In this document: in pieces, positions 1-12,200 of the stretch
Position numbering within the stretch: position 1 is the stretch's first letter
Layout of the letters: the number at the start of each line of letters is the position of its first letter
Source: Terrisporobacter vanillatitrophus
GTDB lineage: Bacteria; Bacillota; Clostridia; Peptostreptococcales; Peptostreptococcaceae
Length of the DNA: 64,000 bases
Direction: 5' to 3'
Assembly: GCF_051148895.1 (NCBI RefSeq)
Contig: NZ_CP154625.1
Location: 3,410,001-3,474,000, forward strand
Made by a program: the position numbers and the translations under genes
Notes under the pieces: generated by a model
What the model was told of the DNA's origin: nothing
Databases searched by the model: none
Seen by the model: only the letters and a program-made list of their open reading frames with translations

Positions 1-871
1 TTACTTCATTTGTCACACTGTCTGATTCTCTTAGCTGATTTCCATTTAAATCATAAGTATAAGATTTATTTGATAGTGTGGTGTGGGACTCTCCCTCATC
101 TTCAGATGATTCTTCACTTCCATCTTTCGAATCTTCTGATCCAACTTCAACGCTTGAAACTAACTGATTTAAAGAGTTATATGTGTATGTAGTTGTTTTT
201 CCATCTTTGGCTTCTTTTACTCTGTTACCTACTTTATCATAAGTATAAACAGTGTTGCTTATTGAATTTGACACATTATCACTTATATTTGTTTCTGTAA
301 GTCTTCCAAGTTTGTCGTATTCATATTCACGTAGTTCATCTACTATTGTGCTAGGTGAATCTTCGTCACGCTGAGTTGTACTAGTGTAGTTATTATATAA
401 ATATTCACTCATTATATGGTTATTTTTATTGTAAGTGTACTCATATTTTTCTAGTACTTCTTCTTTTCCACTATCAGTGTAAGTGATGCCTACGGCTCTT
501 CCGAAACTATCGTAGTCAAAACTTCTAAGTGTATAGGTACTTTTACTTCCATTTGCAAAGTCTCTGTAATCTTTTATACTTGCAACTTTTCCATCGTTTA
601 AGTAGTTGTATTCTCTAAGAAGCTTGTGCCCTACTCCAACTTTTGCCTCTATCTTTTGTAACCACTTATCACTATTATAAGTTAATTTTAGTCCTTTTAC
701 ATCACTAGATGTAGACGAAGGATCTGTTACATTTGTTATATTGTCATCTATATCATACTCATAAGTAATTTTTTGACTATCTATTTCAGCATCTGTTGGC
801 AAATCTCCTGATATATGCTCAGCATCTAACTCATGATATCCTATTATTATATTAATTAGTTCGTTATAAGT
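1..871 (-). pseudogene. Rhs-core fragment, 5'-truncated, runs off left edge
   Basis: Read on the minus strand this stretch stays open as YD/Rhs repeats and matches, almost codon for codon, the part of the large Rhs protein encoded near 5015-5865 (for example YEYDKLGRLTET and YTYDKVGNRVKE). The frame opens just after a TAA stop with no ATG, GTG or TTG and no ribosome site, so it lacks the signal peptide and N-terminal half of a real Rhs protein. It continues beyond base 1, so it probably feeds into a further Hint/toxin-tip cassette outside the window. I read it as a silent, recombination-ready cassette or a decayed duplicate, not an expressed gene. Confidence 0.8.
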
Positions 872-874
872 AGA

Positions 875-913
875 ATGGACTTGATAAAAATATTAAATTT
901 TTATCAAGTCCAT
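875..913 (-). terminator. 17-bp perfect hairpin after the HEAT immunity gene
   Basis: Perfect inverted repeat: arm ATGGACTTGATAAAAAT, 5-base loop, complementary arm. It lies downstream of the HEAT-repeat gene and just before the truncated Rhs fragment. No U-tract follows on the minus strand, so it may be a junction palindrome rather than a classical terminator. Confidence 0.45.
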
Positions 914-988
914 AGGTTTTAAGATATTATGATCGTCTACATATTTTTTACCACTGAATGTTATACTAGAAAGAAATCTACGTTTATA

Positions 989-1516
989 TTAAATATGAGA
1001 AAAACCTTCTTCATCTAAAATTTCCATAAATTGTTCAATGAATTCATTATCTTCGCACTTTAAATCTATTTTTTCTAAATAAAATTTAACATCTGAATTA
1101 TTTATAAATGTTAATGCTGTAACTGCTGATAATCTTGTATCATTATCATTTTCTTTTTTATTATTTATGATTTTTTTTAAACCATCTATTAGGCTTTTAT
1201 CTGGAAATGACATAGCATATTGACATGCCCAATACCTCACATACTTATTATTACTTCTTAATGCTTTTCTTAAATGTGGCAATACTACTTCTTTATCAAA
1301 TTTGCATATTATAAATTCTACATGTTTATTTATATCATATGTAAACCAATCTCCAAAACAATTTAATAGTAATGGTATACATTTTTCATCAGAATATACT
1401 TCGTCTAAATATTTTACAGCATCTGCATACATATTTATTTCACATTCTTTTATGTTTTTATCATTTGGAAAAGGTTGGTTTTCTTTTAAAAAATCTAAAA
1501 TTTCCTTATAGTTCAT
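989..1516 (-). CDS. HEAT-repeat protein, candidate immunity protein for the orphan toxin tip
   Basis: A 175-residue, acidic, all-helical soluble protein. From about residue 80 it has HEAT-like repeats (RYWACQYAMSFPDKS, then TRLSAVTALTFINNSDVKFYLEKI). No signal peptide or membrane segment, so cytosolic. The start has a good GGAGA ribosome site. It lies 19 bases downstream of the orphan Hint/toxin-tip cassette in the same direction, which is the standard place for a cognate immunity gene in polymorphic-toxin loci, and HEAT-type proteins are a known immunity class. Specific binding to the upstream tip is inferred from position only. Because it has its own ribosome site it could protect even if the toxin cassette is silent. 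Confidence 0.6.
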   Translation of the reverse strand: MNYKEILDFLKENQPFPNDKNIKECEINMYADAVKYLDEVYSDEKCIPLLLNCFGDWFTYDINKHVEFIICKFDKEVVLPHLRKALRSNNKYVRYWACQYAMSFPDKSLIDGLKKIINNKKENDNDTRLSAVTALTFINNSDVKFYLEKIDLKCEDNEFIEQFMEILDEEGFSHI

Positions 1517-1535
1517 AATCTATCTCCTTTTTAAT

Positions 1536-2768
1536 TTATACATTTCCTAGTTCTTTATTAAGTCTGATTAGTTCTTTTAATTGTCGATTAATTACCTTTC
1601 TATTATACCCATCTTCTTTTAATAAGCCTCTTAATTCTCTTATATCTGCTGCTAATTGCTGTCTTCTTGTACCTTCTCTTAGTTTTGGATTTCTATATGT
1701 ATACGTCTTTTCATGTATGGATTTTTTTAAATTTATCGATGCACCTCTTCCTCTCGAGACCTTCGATGTTGCATTTTGTATTGCATGATGGGCTGTATGT
1801 GTTGCATTCAGACCCGATTTTCTGTTCGCTGTTGACGATTTACTGTATGACCCTACATATAAGTCTTCTCCTGCTTTAGCACATGGTGCAGTATTATGCA
1901 CCAACACACTTGCATCCGATACAAAATACGTATGGAAATCTTCAACTTCAAAGTTATATACCGTTATCAGTTCATTGTGAACTACTTTATCTATCTTCTC
2001 AACTGTAGACTTATCGCCTGACTGAAGAACTACTACGTCCCCTTCCTCAATCATACTTGCTGGTGTCCAGCCTACACCATCAATATAGAACACATGCTGT
2101 TCAGTAGCTTCGATAACTTCTCCAGCTACTTTAATATAAAGTATTGTATCTGTTTCTTTTACAAAAGTTTGTACTACTTTTTTAAGGGCTATTTCTCCTG
2201 TTTCTGGATTTTGTGCCCATACCAGGTCGCCTTCTTCAATATCCTCTATTGGAACATAGCCATCTTTTGTTGATATTAAAGTTCCTGCTGTAAAGCAACC
2301 CTTCTTAGTTATTTTGCACTTAACTTTACGATATACTTTAGTAGCCTTTTTACCTACTTTTTTAGTTGCTTTTCTTTTAACTGATTTAGCTTTTCTTGCA
2401 ACTTTATAAACTCTCTTAGCTATAACCCTTGTACTCTTACGCTTTCTTGCTACTTTATAAATTCTTTTTGCAACTTTGCCTACTTTTAGTTTCTTAAACG
2501 GATTTATAGTTCCAAGTACTGCTCCTCCAACTATTGCTCCTGCTCGTCTCCAACCTCTTAGGTTTTTCTTCTTAGCATACTGATATCCGTCATATGCTCC
2601 CCATGCAGCATCAATTGCCAGCAAAATTGGGAAATGACCACTCGGATCTGTATATGATATTGGGTTGTTTGTACAATATGCATATAGATGCATACTACTT
2701 GGATCTGTGAATTTTCCACGATGAGTGTCTTCTGTTAAGAATCTTTCATCTTCAGGGTTGTAGTACAT
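1536..2768 (-). CDS. orphan Rhs C-terminal cassette: core end, Hint domain, HNH-like toxin tip
   Basis: A 410-residue reading frame equal to the last 410 or so residues of the large Rhs protein, but with a different tip. Residues 1-40 are the end of the Rhs core (YYNPEDERFLTEDT, DPSGHFPI). A Lys/Arg-rich linker follows, then a Hint (intein-like, pretoxin) domain from about residue 156 (CFTAGTLIST, TEQHVFYI, closing VLVHN near 291). The tip, 292-410, contains ATHTAHHAIQNATSK and resembles AHH/SHH-type predicted HNH nucleases. It has no signal peptide and no clear ribosome site. The ATG arises where the full-length gene has AGA (Arg) in the conserved N-A-R-Y-Y-N. It is therefore probably a silent spare tip that becomes active on recombination into the full-length gene. 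Confidence 0.75.
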   Translation of the reverse strand: MYYNPEDERFLTEDTHRGKFTDPSSMHLYAYCTNNPISYTDPSGHFPILLAIDAAWGAYDGYQYAKKKNLRGWRRAGAIVGGAVLGTINPFKKLKVGKVAKRIYKVARKRKSTRVIAKRVYKVARKAKSVKRKATKKVGKKATKVYRKVKCKITKKGCFTAGTLISTKDGYVPIEDIEEGDLVWAQNPETGEIALKKVVQTFVKETDTILYIKVAGEVIEATEQHVFYIDGVGWTPASMIEEGDVVVLQSGDKSTVEKIDKVVHNELITVYNFEVEDFHTYFVSDASVLVHNTAPCAKAGEDLYVGSYSKSSTANRKSGLNATHTAHHAIQNATSKVSRGRGASINLKKSIHEKTYTYRNPKLREGTRRQQLAADIRELRGLLKEDGYNRKVINRQLKELIRLNKELGNV

Positions 2769-2792
2769 AGCATTTTATATTATGAGCTATAT

Positions 2793-2834
2793 GAAAAAAT
2801 CAGGCAACAAATCTAGAGTTTTATGCCTGATTTT
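2793..2834 (-). terminator. terminator after the toxin/immunity pair
   Basis: On the minus strand the arms AAAATCAGGCA and TGCCTGATTTTTT form a stem with a U-tract, directly after the immunity gene and before the orphan cassette. It should insulate the orphan cassette from transcription of the main Rhs gene. Confidence 0.8.
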
Positions 2835-2848
2835 CTATATAAAAACTT

Positions 2849-3253
2849 CTAACTTGTAATTTTAATATTAGAATTAGACGGGTCTAATAAATACACTCCT
2901 TCACCAATCACTGTAAAAGTCAAATCTGTAATCTCTGCCTCTTCATTAGCATAACTTACTTCAATTATAAACTTATAAAGTTCATTTTCTATTTTTATTG
3001 CATAAATATCATAAATTGCATCATTTGGCCTCAATCCTGTTTTATCTAATATAATTTCATTGACTCCATATATCACTACTGTACCCATTTCAACATCTTC
3101 ATCACAATAATAATCCCATTCACCTGATTCACTTCTTATACGTGAAATACAATTTACTATAATTCTAACTTCTTTATTTTTACTATCTATATTAAAATCT
3201 ACACAATATCTATCACCAAAATATAATGTCTTTAGAAACTCAATTGCATTCAT
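2849..3253 (-). CDS. candidate immunity protein for the Rhs toxin tip
   Basis: A 134-residue acidic protein, mostly beta strand by appearance, with no signal peptide or membrane segment. It begins MNAIEFLKTLYFGDR and resembles small DUF6258-like proteins, though I cannot confirm the family by search. It starts 15 bases after the stop of the large Rhs toxin, in the same direction, has its own ribosome site (GAAGG), and is followed by a strong terminator. Position and size are what is expected of the cognate immunity gene, so the call is inferred from context. Neutralisation of the tip has not been shown. Confidence 0.55.
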   Translation of the reverse strand: MNAIEFLKTLYFGDRYCVDFNIDSKNKEVRIIVNCISRIRSESGEWDYYCDEDVEMGTVVIYGVNEIILDKTGLRPNDAIYDIYAIKIENELYKFIIEVSYANEEAEITDLTFTVIGEGVYLLDPSNSNIKITS

Positions 3254-3268
3254 TAATTTTCCTTCTCT

Positions 3269-6200
3269 CTATTTTCTTATTTTCCAATGTGCAGCTGAAC
3301 TATTCCAAGGAACTACATTCCCTTTTGTATCAATTGATGGTCCTTGTCCTTTAATGTTCGGTCCTGTTCCCTTTAAATGTCCATGTCCATGTGGTTTACT
3401 AGTTTTAGGAGGATGTCCCTTTGGATTATATCTTTGATAATTTGAACCATTAGAATATAAAGTATGTGTGTCTACTCCACCTCTACCTGCTTTTACTGTT
3501 CTTCCACCTTTAGGTTCAATCATTATATTACCTTTATCATCTGCAATAAACCTACCTACTTCCTCTCCAGTATTTCTATCTATAGTTTTAGACGCTTTGA
3601 CCTTTTTTCTTCTTACTCCTGAATAATCATTATGTACCAACACACTTGCATCAGATACAAAATACGTATGGAAATCTTCAACCTCGAAGTTATATACAGT
3701 TATCAGTTCATTGTGAACTACTTTATCTACCTTCTCAACTATAGACTTATCACCTGACTGAAGAGCTACTACATCTCCTTCTTCAATCATACTTGCTGGT
3801 ATCCAGCCTACACCATCAATATAGAACACATGCTGTTCAGTAGCTTCGATAACTTCTCCAGCTACCTTAATATAAAGTATTGTATCTGTTTCTTTTTCAA
3901 AAGTTTGTGCTACTTTTTTAAGGGCTATTTCTCCTGTTTCTGGATTTTGTGCCCATACCAGGTCGCCTTCTTCAACATCCTCTATTGGGACTAATCCGTC
4001 TTTAGTTGATATTAAAGTTCCTGCTGTAAAACAACCTTTTTTAGTTATTTTACATCTAACCGTACGATATGTTTTGGTAACCTTTCTACTTGCTTTTCTA
4101 TAAGACCTTTTTGCAACTACTCTAGTTTTCCTTGCAACCCTATAAACTCTCTTAGCTATAGCCTTTGTGCTCTTACTTTTTTTGGCTATTTTAGCAACTC
4201 GTTTTAAAACTTTGCCTACTTTTAGTGCTTTAAATGGGTCTATTGTTCCAAGTACTGCTCCACCAACTATTGCTCCTGCTTTTTTCCAACCTTTTAGATT
4301 CTTCCTTTTAGCATACTGATATCCGTCATATGCTCCCCATGCTGCATCAATTGCGAGCAAAATTGGGAAATGGCCACTTGGATCTGTATATGATATTGGA
4401 TTATTTGCACAATAAGCATATAGATGCATACTACTTGGGTCTGTGAATTCTCCACGATAAGTGTCTTCTGTTAAGAATCTTCCATCTTCAGGATTGTAGT
4501 ATCTTGCATTCAAATAATACAGTCCTGTTTTGTTATCGTAAATTCCACCTGTGTAGCAGATTTCGTTGTAAAAGTTTTCGTCACCGTTTATTTCAGTTTC
4601 ACCAAAGTCCGTATATTCATAAGATACTTCACTTTTGCCTTCTACATTTACTAGATTTGTTGTGCTTTCACGCATGTCCTTGTTGTAGAAGTAGTATTTT
4701 TCACCTTCGTTGCTTGAAATATCCCTAACTGTGGCGATGGCATTTCCACTAGCTCCCATTAGGTTAAGACTAGTTACTCCAGTAAGTTTTTCAACATTCT
4801 CCGGTTCTTCTAATTCTGTTGACGTATCAGCTTTTCCAGTTGTGTAAAGTACTGAATCGTCTTGGTAATAGTACTTAGTTGATTGACCATTTTCTGATTT
4901 TTCAACTCTTTGCCCATTTCCATTGTAAGTGTTTATTTGGTTTAATGTTACTATACCAGCTTTTGTAAACATGGCATTGTCCATGCGGTCTGCTGCATCG
5001 TAAGTGTAGCATTTTACTTCATTTGTCACACTGTCTGATTCTCTTAGCTGATTTCCATTTAAATCATAAGTATAGCTTTTATTTGATATTGTGGTGTGGG
5101 ACTCTCCATTATCTGATGATTCTTCACTTCCATCTGCTGAATCTTCCGATCCAACTTCAACACTTGAAACTAACTGATTTAGTGAGTTATATGTGTATGT
5201 AGTTGTTTTTCCATCTTTGGATTCTTTGACTCTGTTACCTACTTTATCATAAGTATAAACAGTGTTGCTTATTGAATTTGAGATATTATCCCTTATATTT
5301 GTTTCTGTAAGTCTTCCAAGTTTGTCGTATTCATATTCACGTAGTTCATCTACTCTTGTGCTCGGTGAATCTTCGTCACGCTGAGTTGTACTAGTGTAGT
5401 TATTATATAAATATTCACTCATTATATGGTTATTTTTATTGTAAGTGTATTCATATTTTTCTAGTACTTCATCTTTTCCACTATCAGTGTAAGTGATGCC
5501 TGTAGCTCTTCCAAAACTATCGTAGTCAAAACTTCTAAGTGTGTAAGTGCTTGTGCTTCCTTTTGCAAAGTCTCTGTAGTCTTTTATACTTGCAACTTTT
5601 CCATCATTTAAGTAGTTGTATTCTCTAAGAAGTTTGTGGCTTAATCCAACTTTTGCTTCTATTTTTTGTAACCACTTATCACTATTATAAGTGAATTTTA
5701 GACCTTTTACATTACTAGATGTAGACGAAGGGTATGTTACATTTGTTATGTTGTCGTCTATATCATACTCATAAGTAATTTTATGTCTAGCTATTTCATC
5801 ATCTGTCGGCAAGTCACCTGATATATCATCATTATCTAGCTCAGCATAGCCTACTAGTCTCTTAAGTTTATCATAAGTATATCCTGTGTATCTATATAGA
5901 TTTAGCTTATCTCCTGATTGTTTATAGTCACGCATTACTGTTATGTTATCAGATATATCATACTCGTATTCTGTTCTTAGAGTTCGATTCTTTTCAGAAT
6001 CGTAGTAATTTACTGCACTTAAGCGTTCTTTGTCATCATACTCATAAGTTTTATAATTTCCTTCTGTGTTTGTTTCTTTTACTACATTATCTTTTGAATT
6101 ATATTCATTTGCTGTAGTTATTGGGTTTATAGAACCATCTCCAAGATCTTTAATTAATACTGGAAGGTCTTGAGAGTTAGTTATTGTTTCACTTTTATTC

Positions 6201-9200
6201 CCTTGTGCATCTGTAACTATGGTACTTGTTGTACCATCTGTGTTTACTTTGTCATAAGTAAAACTCGTTATGTTATTTTCTGAATCAGGAAGTATTACTT
6301 TTGATATTCTTGCTTCTTCATCATACTCATATTTTGTAGAGTTTCCTTCTCCATCTATGTCTTCAATTACATTTCCTGATGAATCATATTTCTTTGCTAT
6401 TACTATGGTATTATCACCATCTACATAGAATGTTTCTTCATTTGAATCATAGGCTGGATTAAGCATAGTTGTTGTTTGATTTCCTAGACTATCATATAGA
6501 AATACTGAAAGAATGCCTTTTTCACTACCAGCATTTTGGCCTGCTTCATATTTAGTTATTATGTTTTCTTGGCCATCATAAGTTAAGTCTACATAAACGC
6601 CATTTTCTTTTTCCCTTATAGTTCTTCCTAATGCATCCTGATAAGTTTGACCAATAATATCACCATCTGGATTTGTTTCTGTACTTACAAATGAATATTC
6701 AGTTCTTTTAGTTTCACCACCTGTAAATGTTTCTACGGTTTCATAGCTGTAAGTTGTGTCCCAAGTCTTAACTAATCCACCTTTGTTTACAGTTTCGCTT
6801 GCTTCTCTATTCATCTCATCATAAGTATACGATGTAACTGTTTCATCTTCTGCTGTTTCACTTTCAACAGTTCCATTTGGATAATAGGATTTCTTAGTTG
6901 TAGTCTCCTTATCCCCTTCTTTATATACTGTTTCTATCAGTCTTCCAAAAGAATCAAAAGTATTAGTTGTAATTTTTTTACTTGTTTTTCCGCTAGTTTC
7001 AGTAAATACTTCTTCACAAGATATTTGTCTTCCCATTACGTCATATACTGTAGTAGTAACAACCTTAGTTCCATCAGCTACTTCTGAGTTTATTTCTGTT
7101 TTATTTCCTTTTTCATCATAAGAGTAAGTATATTTTGCTTCACTTTGTACATTTCCAGAGTCTGGTGAACCTAGTATTTCTGTTTCACTCTCAACTTCAC
7201 CGTCTTCTGTATATGTTGTAAGCAGTGTGGTATTTGTGATTTTATCGTATACCTTTGTTGTATTACCGTATTGATCATACTCATATATTTCATCAGTTAT
7301 TAGATTTCCATCACCGTCACGTTCTGTCAATGATGTTGGTAAATCGTTTAATGCTTCATTACTTCTACTGTTGCTATATTCATATGAAGATGTCGAACCA
7401 TCTTCATCTTTTTCTTCAGTTACATTTTCATTATTATCATAACTTGTAGTTTCTGTTTTCTCTGTTTTTTTCCAAGCAACTTTTCCATTTTCCAATGCTT
7501 GGTAATCTACTTGTGAAGTTTCTTTAGTTCTTAGATTATCTTTATATTCATAAGTAGTTGTGAATCCTTCAGCATCAGTACTTCTCAAACAATTACCAAA
7601 AGCAGAATCAAATTCATCAACTTCACTAGATCTTACATTTCCATTAACTAATTTTTTAGTCGTAGTTTTTGTAGCCGTATCCGAATATTCAAGATTTATA
7701 GTTTCTGCAAACAAATTCCTAGAATGAGGATATATTATTTCATTAGCTCTATTTTCTGAATCATAGTTTATTCCATAAGAGTTACCTTCTGCATCTAAAA
7801 CTTTATTTACTTTTCCTTTTTTATCATATTCGTAATTATATGTTATATTTTTACTATCTCCAACTTTATCTACACTAACTAATCTTGATTCATCGTTATA
7901 GTTATATTGTAATTTACTATTGTCAGGAAGAATAATCTCTTTTACTATCAATAAGTCTTTACCTGGAGTATTATTATAAACAAACTCTATAGATATATTT
8001 TTACTTGTAGTTATTTTGCTTATTAAACCTTTGTTATTGTCATATTCAAATAGTAAGAAATTATTATTTGTATCTGACATATATATTAACTGTCCACCAC
8101 TATTAAATTTATATGTACCATTATCTTTTGTGGTAATTGTATATGAACTATTAATAGTTTTAGTTATTTCAGCATTTCCCTGTGATGTAGCACTTCTATC
8201 TGGTATCTTAACTTCATCTGTTACATCTTCTTTTAATAAGTTAATATATTTACCCATGCTTGATATATAAGTTCCATCATCTTTTTTATGGAAATAATAT
8301 ATTGTTCCTGTACTATCTTTTAATGCAATTTTTCCTTCATCCAGTTTATCCTTTTCACATAAGCTAAGTATTTCTATATCGTAGTCATGGTTCCATCCAA
8401 TACCAAATGCTGATTTTGCACTGGATTTACTGTTATATGTACGATTTAAATTTACTTCTAATTCTTCATTAGGTAAGACTGCATCTGTTTGTTGATATAC
8501 AAAGTTTCCTTCACTTTTTTCTATATGACCTGTTCCATTAGGCATTTCAACATCAACATATTCCCAATATTCTTTTATTCCCATTCTCTTTGTATATTCA
8601 TCTGAATCTACTACTGTACTAGAGACCTCATCAGAATATGAGCTTGCTTCAATTATACTACCATCTTTATTACGTTTTACTGCTCGTATTTTGTAATAGA
8701 AAGTGCTAGAATAATTAATATTAGGTTCACTCCAGTAACCAGCCTGTACATCTTTTGCTACTAATGTATAGTTAGAAGGTTTAAAGTTAGGCTCCGTTCC
8801 TCTGTATACTTCATAATATATATCTTTAGGAAATTCGCCTTCTGGTATATCCCATTTAATATAAGTCTTATAATTAATTTTATCTTTTGCCGATAAATTT
8901 TCTGGTCTGTAATTTTCAATATCTGAGATTGTAAAATATTCTTTATTTAAATAGTCAAGCTGTAAACTTATATCATTTAAATTTTGTATATCAGAATTAT
9001 TAGTACCACTAACTCTAATAAAAATGCTATCTGTTTCAATTTCATCAGATAAATCAATTATATTGTATGCTTCTTCTGGATTAATTTTAGTGTATTCACC
9101 ATTACCAATCTTAATTTCATAACTTATTTCTTTAGCTATATTAGTATCTATTAATCTAAAACTGGCTATTTTATCATCAAGTTTTATATTTTCAACTATA

Positions 9201-12200
9201 CTATTACTAGATGAACTTCCATCAGATAATGAAATATTCTTTTTTTCATAATTTTTTATTAAAGGCATACTATATTTAACATTACCTAATAAATCTTTGT
9301 TAACTACTGAAATTTGATAGTTTTTATTTCTTTCATATTTTGAGAAATCATCTTCATATTTAGAACCTGTTCCTACATTTTTATTATCAATATACCAGTT
9401 AGTAGTTGCCATGACTCTACTTAATAAGTTTAATCCTTCATGTTTTAATGAAAGTTCTTTTTTAGTAGACTTAAAAACAATACTGTCGCTAGTATAGTCT
9501 TGATAATGTTCTCTTTCTACTCTAAAACTTGGTTGTATCAATTGCGCATTTGTAAAATCTTCATTTTTTTCAAATTTTATAACAGAAGACTCTTCGTTAC
9601 CAACAATATCTTTTCCAACAAGTTTTATGTTATATGTTCCAACTTCAAAACCTTGTAAATCTAAAATACCTATTATCTTATCTTCTACACTATTCTTACC
9701 TTCTAATAGTAATTGGTATGAACTATCTTCTTCACTTTCTTTTTTTATATAGATTTTCCACTCTGAAAAATTATCATCTGTTACAGTTCCTTTTACAATT
9801 CCTTTGTCAACAGATGTAATATTTACTGTAGGATTTTGCCTGTCCACGATACATATTACAGTCCTCTCATCGCCTTCAAATCCATATTTATCTATAGCTC
9901 TAACTTTAACTTTGTATTCTCCGTTTTTTTCTGGCAAGTTGACTGTAAAACTTCCTGTGCTTTTGTTTGAATTTTCAACATCAACCCATATATCGCTGTC
10001 GCTAAGTTTATATTGAATTCCTGAAATTATAATATTACTATCATCGTAACGCCAACTTATAGTAGCTGGATTGTCTTTTATTGGATTACTAATTAATTTA
10101 GGAGCCTTTATTTTATTAACAATAGTAATTTCTTTTGTTATTGTTTTTTTGTAAGCTACATTATCTTCAACATAAAGTTTTAATATGTATTTACCATTTT
10201 CCAGTTTTGTTGTATCAAAAGCTGTTGAGTTTGACATAGTCGCATTCTCATAAATTACCACTGGTTGGAAACTTGTATCCTCTTGTCCATTGGCATCTAA
10301 TTTATGCAACGTAATATTACTTGTCTTAATTCCACTTTCTTTATCATCAACAATACCTGTAATGTTTATAGTATTACTTAACAAATCTGTAGAACTTGTT
10401 AAATTTTCAACCTCTATGCTTCCAGTTGGTCCTATGGTATCTCTTTTTGATGTAACTTTTTGTATTGCTATATTTCCAGCTTTGTCTGTTATTTTTACAT
10501 ATATGTCATAAGCGCCCGAATAACCTTCCGTATTTCTATAGAAATAACCTTCGTAAGGATTCACACTAGATGTAAATGCTATATCATTAGGATAGGAATA
10601 ACTTTCTGGTTCACTATCTCCTGATTTTACTACAGCATATCTTATATTTTCTATGACAATACCAGAACCTTCTTCTGTTACATTACTAAAACATATCTGA
10701 GGTTTTTTTTCTCTAGTCCAAGTATCTGTTATAATATTTCCTGAAGAATCCTTTAGTTCAAGTTTGCCTATTTTGGGAGCAGTTTTATCAATGTGTACAT
10801 CTACACTTTTTATAGAACTAATATTTCCCGCTTTATCTATAGCTTTTAGTTTTATTTTATATGATTTAGAATCATTAAACTTGGATGATGATATAGTATA
10901 CTTTGAATTTAATATAGCTGCGCTTCCTACAGAAGAATAACTTCCTCCATCAATACTGTATTGCACATCTTTCAAATATTTTTCATTAACGTTCCATGAT
11001 ATAGATATATTTTTAGGTCCTATTGGGTTAGTTGAAGAAGATACTGGTGTTACTGACATTGATTCTATAACTGGATTTGTTTTATCTATATATATAGACC
11101 TCCACCTTCCAACTCCACTTATATTCCTATTATCAACTCCCCTTACATAAATCCTATACCTTCCCGATGGCCAATTTATTGAATCAGATATTGTTGCACT
11201 TCCACTTGAACTACTTGTGGTTTTCAGTGTTCTATATGGTATATATTGTGGATCTATTTCTTCTCCACTATCATTACACTTAGAAAGTCTATATTCTACA
11301 CGATTTAAAGTTGTTGAAATAATTCCTTCCCAAGAAACTTTTAAACTTTGAGTTCCATTCATATATTGAGGACTAACACCTACACTTGTAGGCTGTTGAG
11401 GTATATCATAATACTCTAATATAAGTTTCGGTCTTATAGATATATTGGAATGTCTTGATCCATAAAATTTAGAGTATTTCCCTGTAGAAGTACTTTCATC
11501 CTCTGCTTTTAACATAAGCCCATAATCTTTTATCTGGTTATTTGCAACCTTTTTTGCATAAGTTGTTAAATTTAAACTTATTTCTTTGTATTGTATCCCT
11601 GTTGTTGTAAAAGAACTATATGCACCATCACTAGTATTATATCTGGGTTTATTATTCCAAGTAACAGTTTTTTCGTTCCAGTCGTCAATAATACGATAGG
11701 CATTAATTTTGTTTAATGAATCATTATTGCTAGTTTCACTTAATGTTAATGTTGCTTTTTCAACATATTTACCTTCAACTGTACTAAATAATTGTTTACC
11801 TTTGATTAAACTTCTATTTATTCCTTGGCTACCTGTACCTACAGGAAAAGCTGTGGTTCCACTATTATAGAAGTTTACATCTGCATATGATGAACCACTT
11901 ATTATGTAAGTGTCTATTATGTTACTATCACCTGTCCATGTAACACTTGGATCTATTTTAACTGGATATTGTCTATCTTTACTATTAAGATAGTCTTCAT
12001 CCACTGTCATAGTTAAAATATATACATCTTCTGAATCTTCTTTAAGCTTTATATTATAAGTTATATCTTCACTATATGCTTTGTTAGTTGCATCATTCAT
12101 AAACGGTGTGTCTATATTGGCAACTACTTCCTTTGTATCTTTATCGTAAAATACTATACTTTCTTCTAACTCACATTTCTTAGCTTTTAGGTCTTTTGCA

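Noticed and set aside
1302..1511. Plus-strand frame opposite the HEAT-repeat gene
   Set aside because: Antisense to a well-supported gene with no ribosome site.
7255..7449. Plus-strand reading frames inside the Rhs gene rich in His, Leu and Tyr
   Set aside because: They are antisense shadows of the YD repeats; no ribosome sites and unnatural composition.
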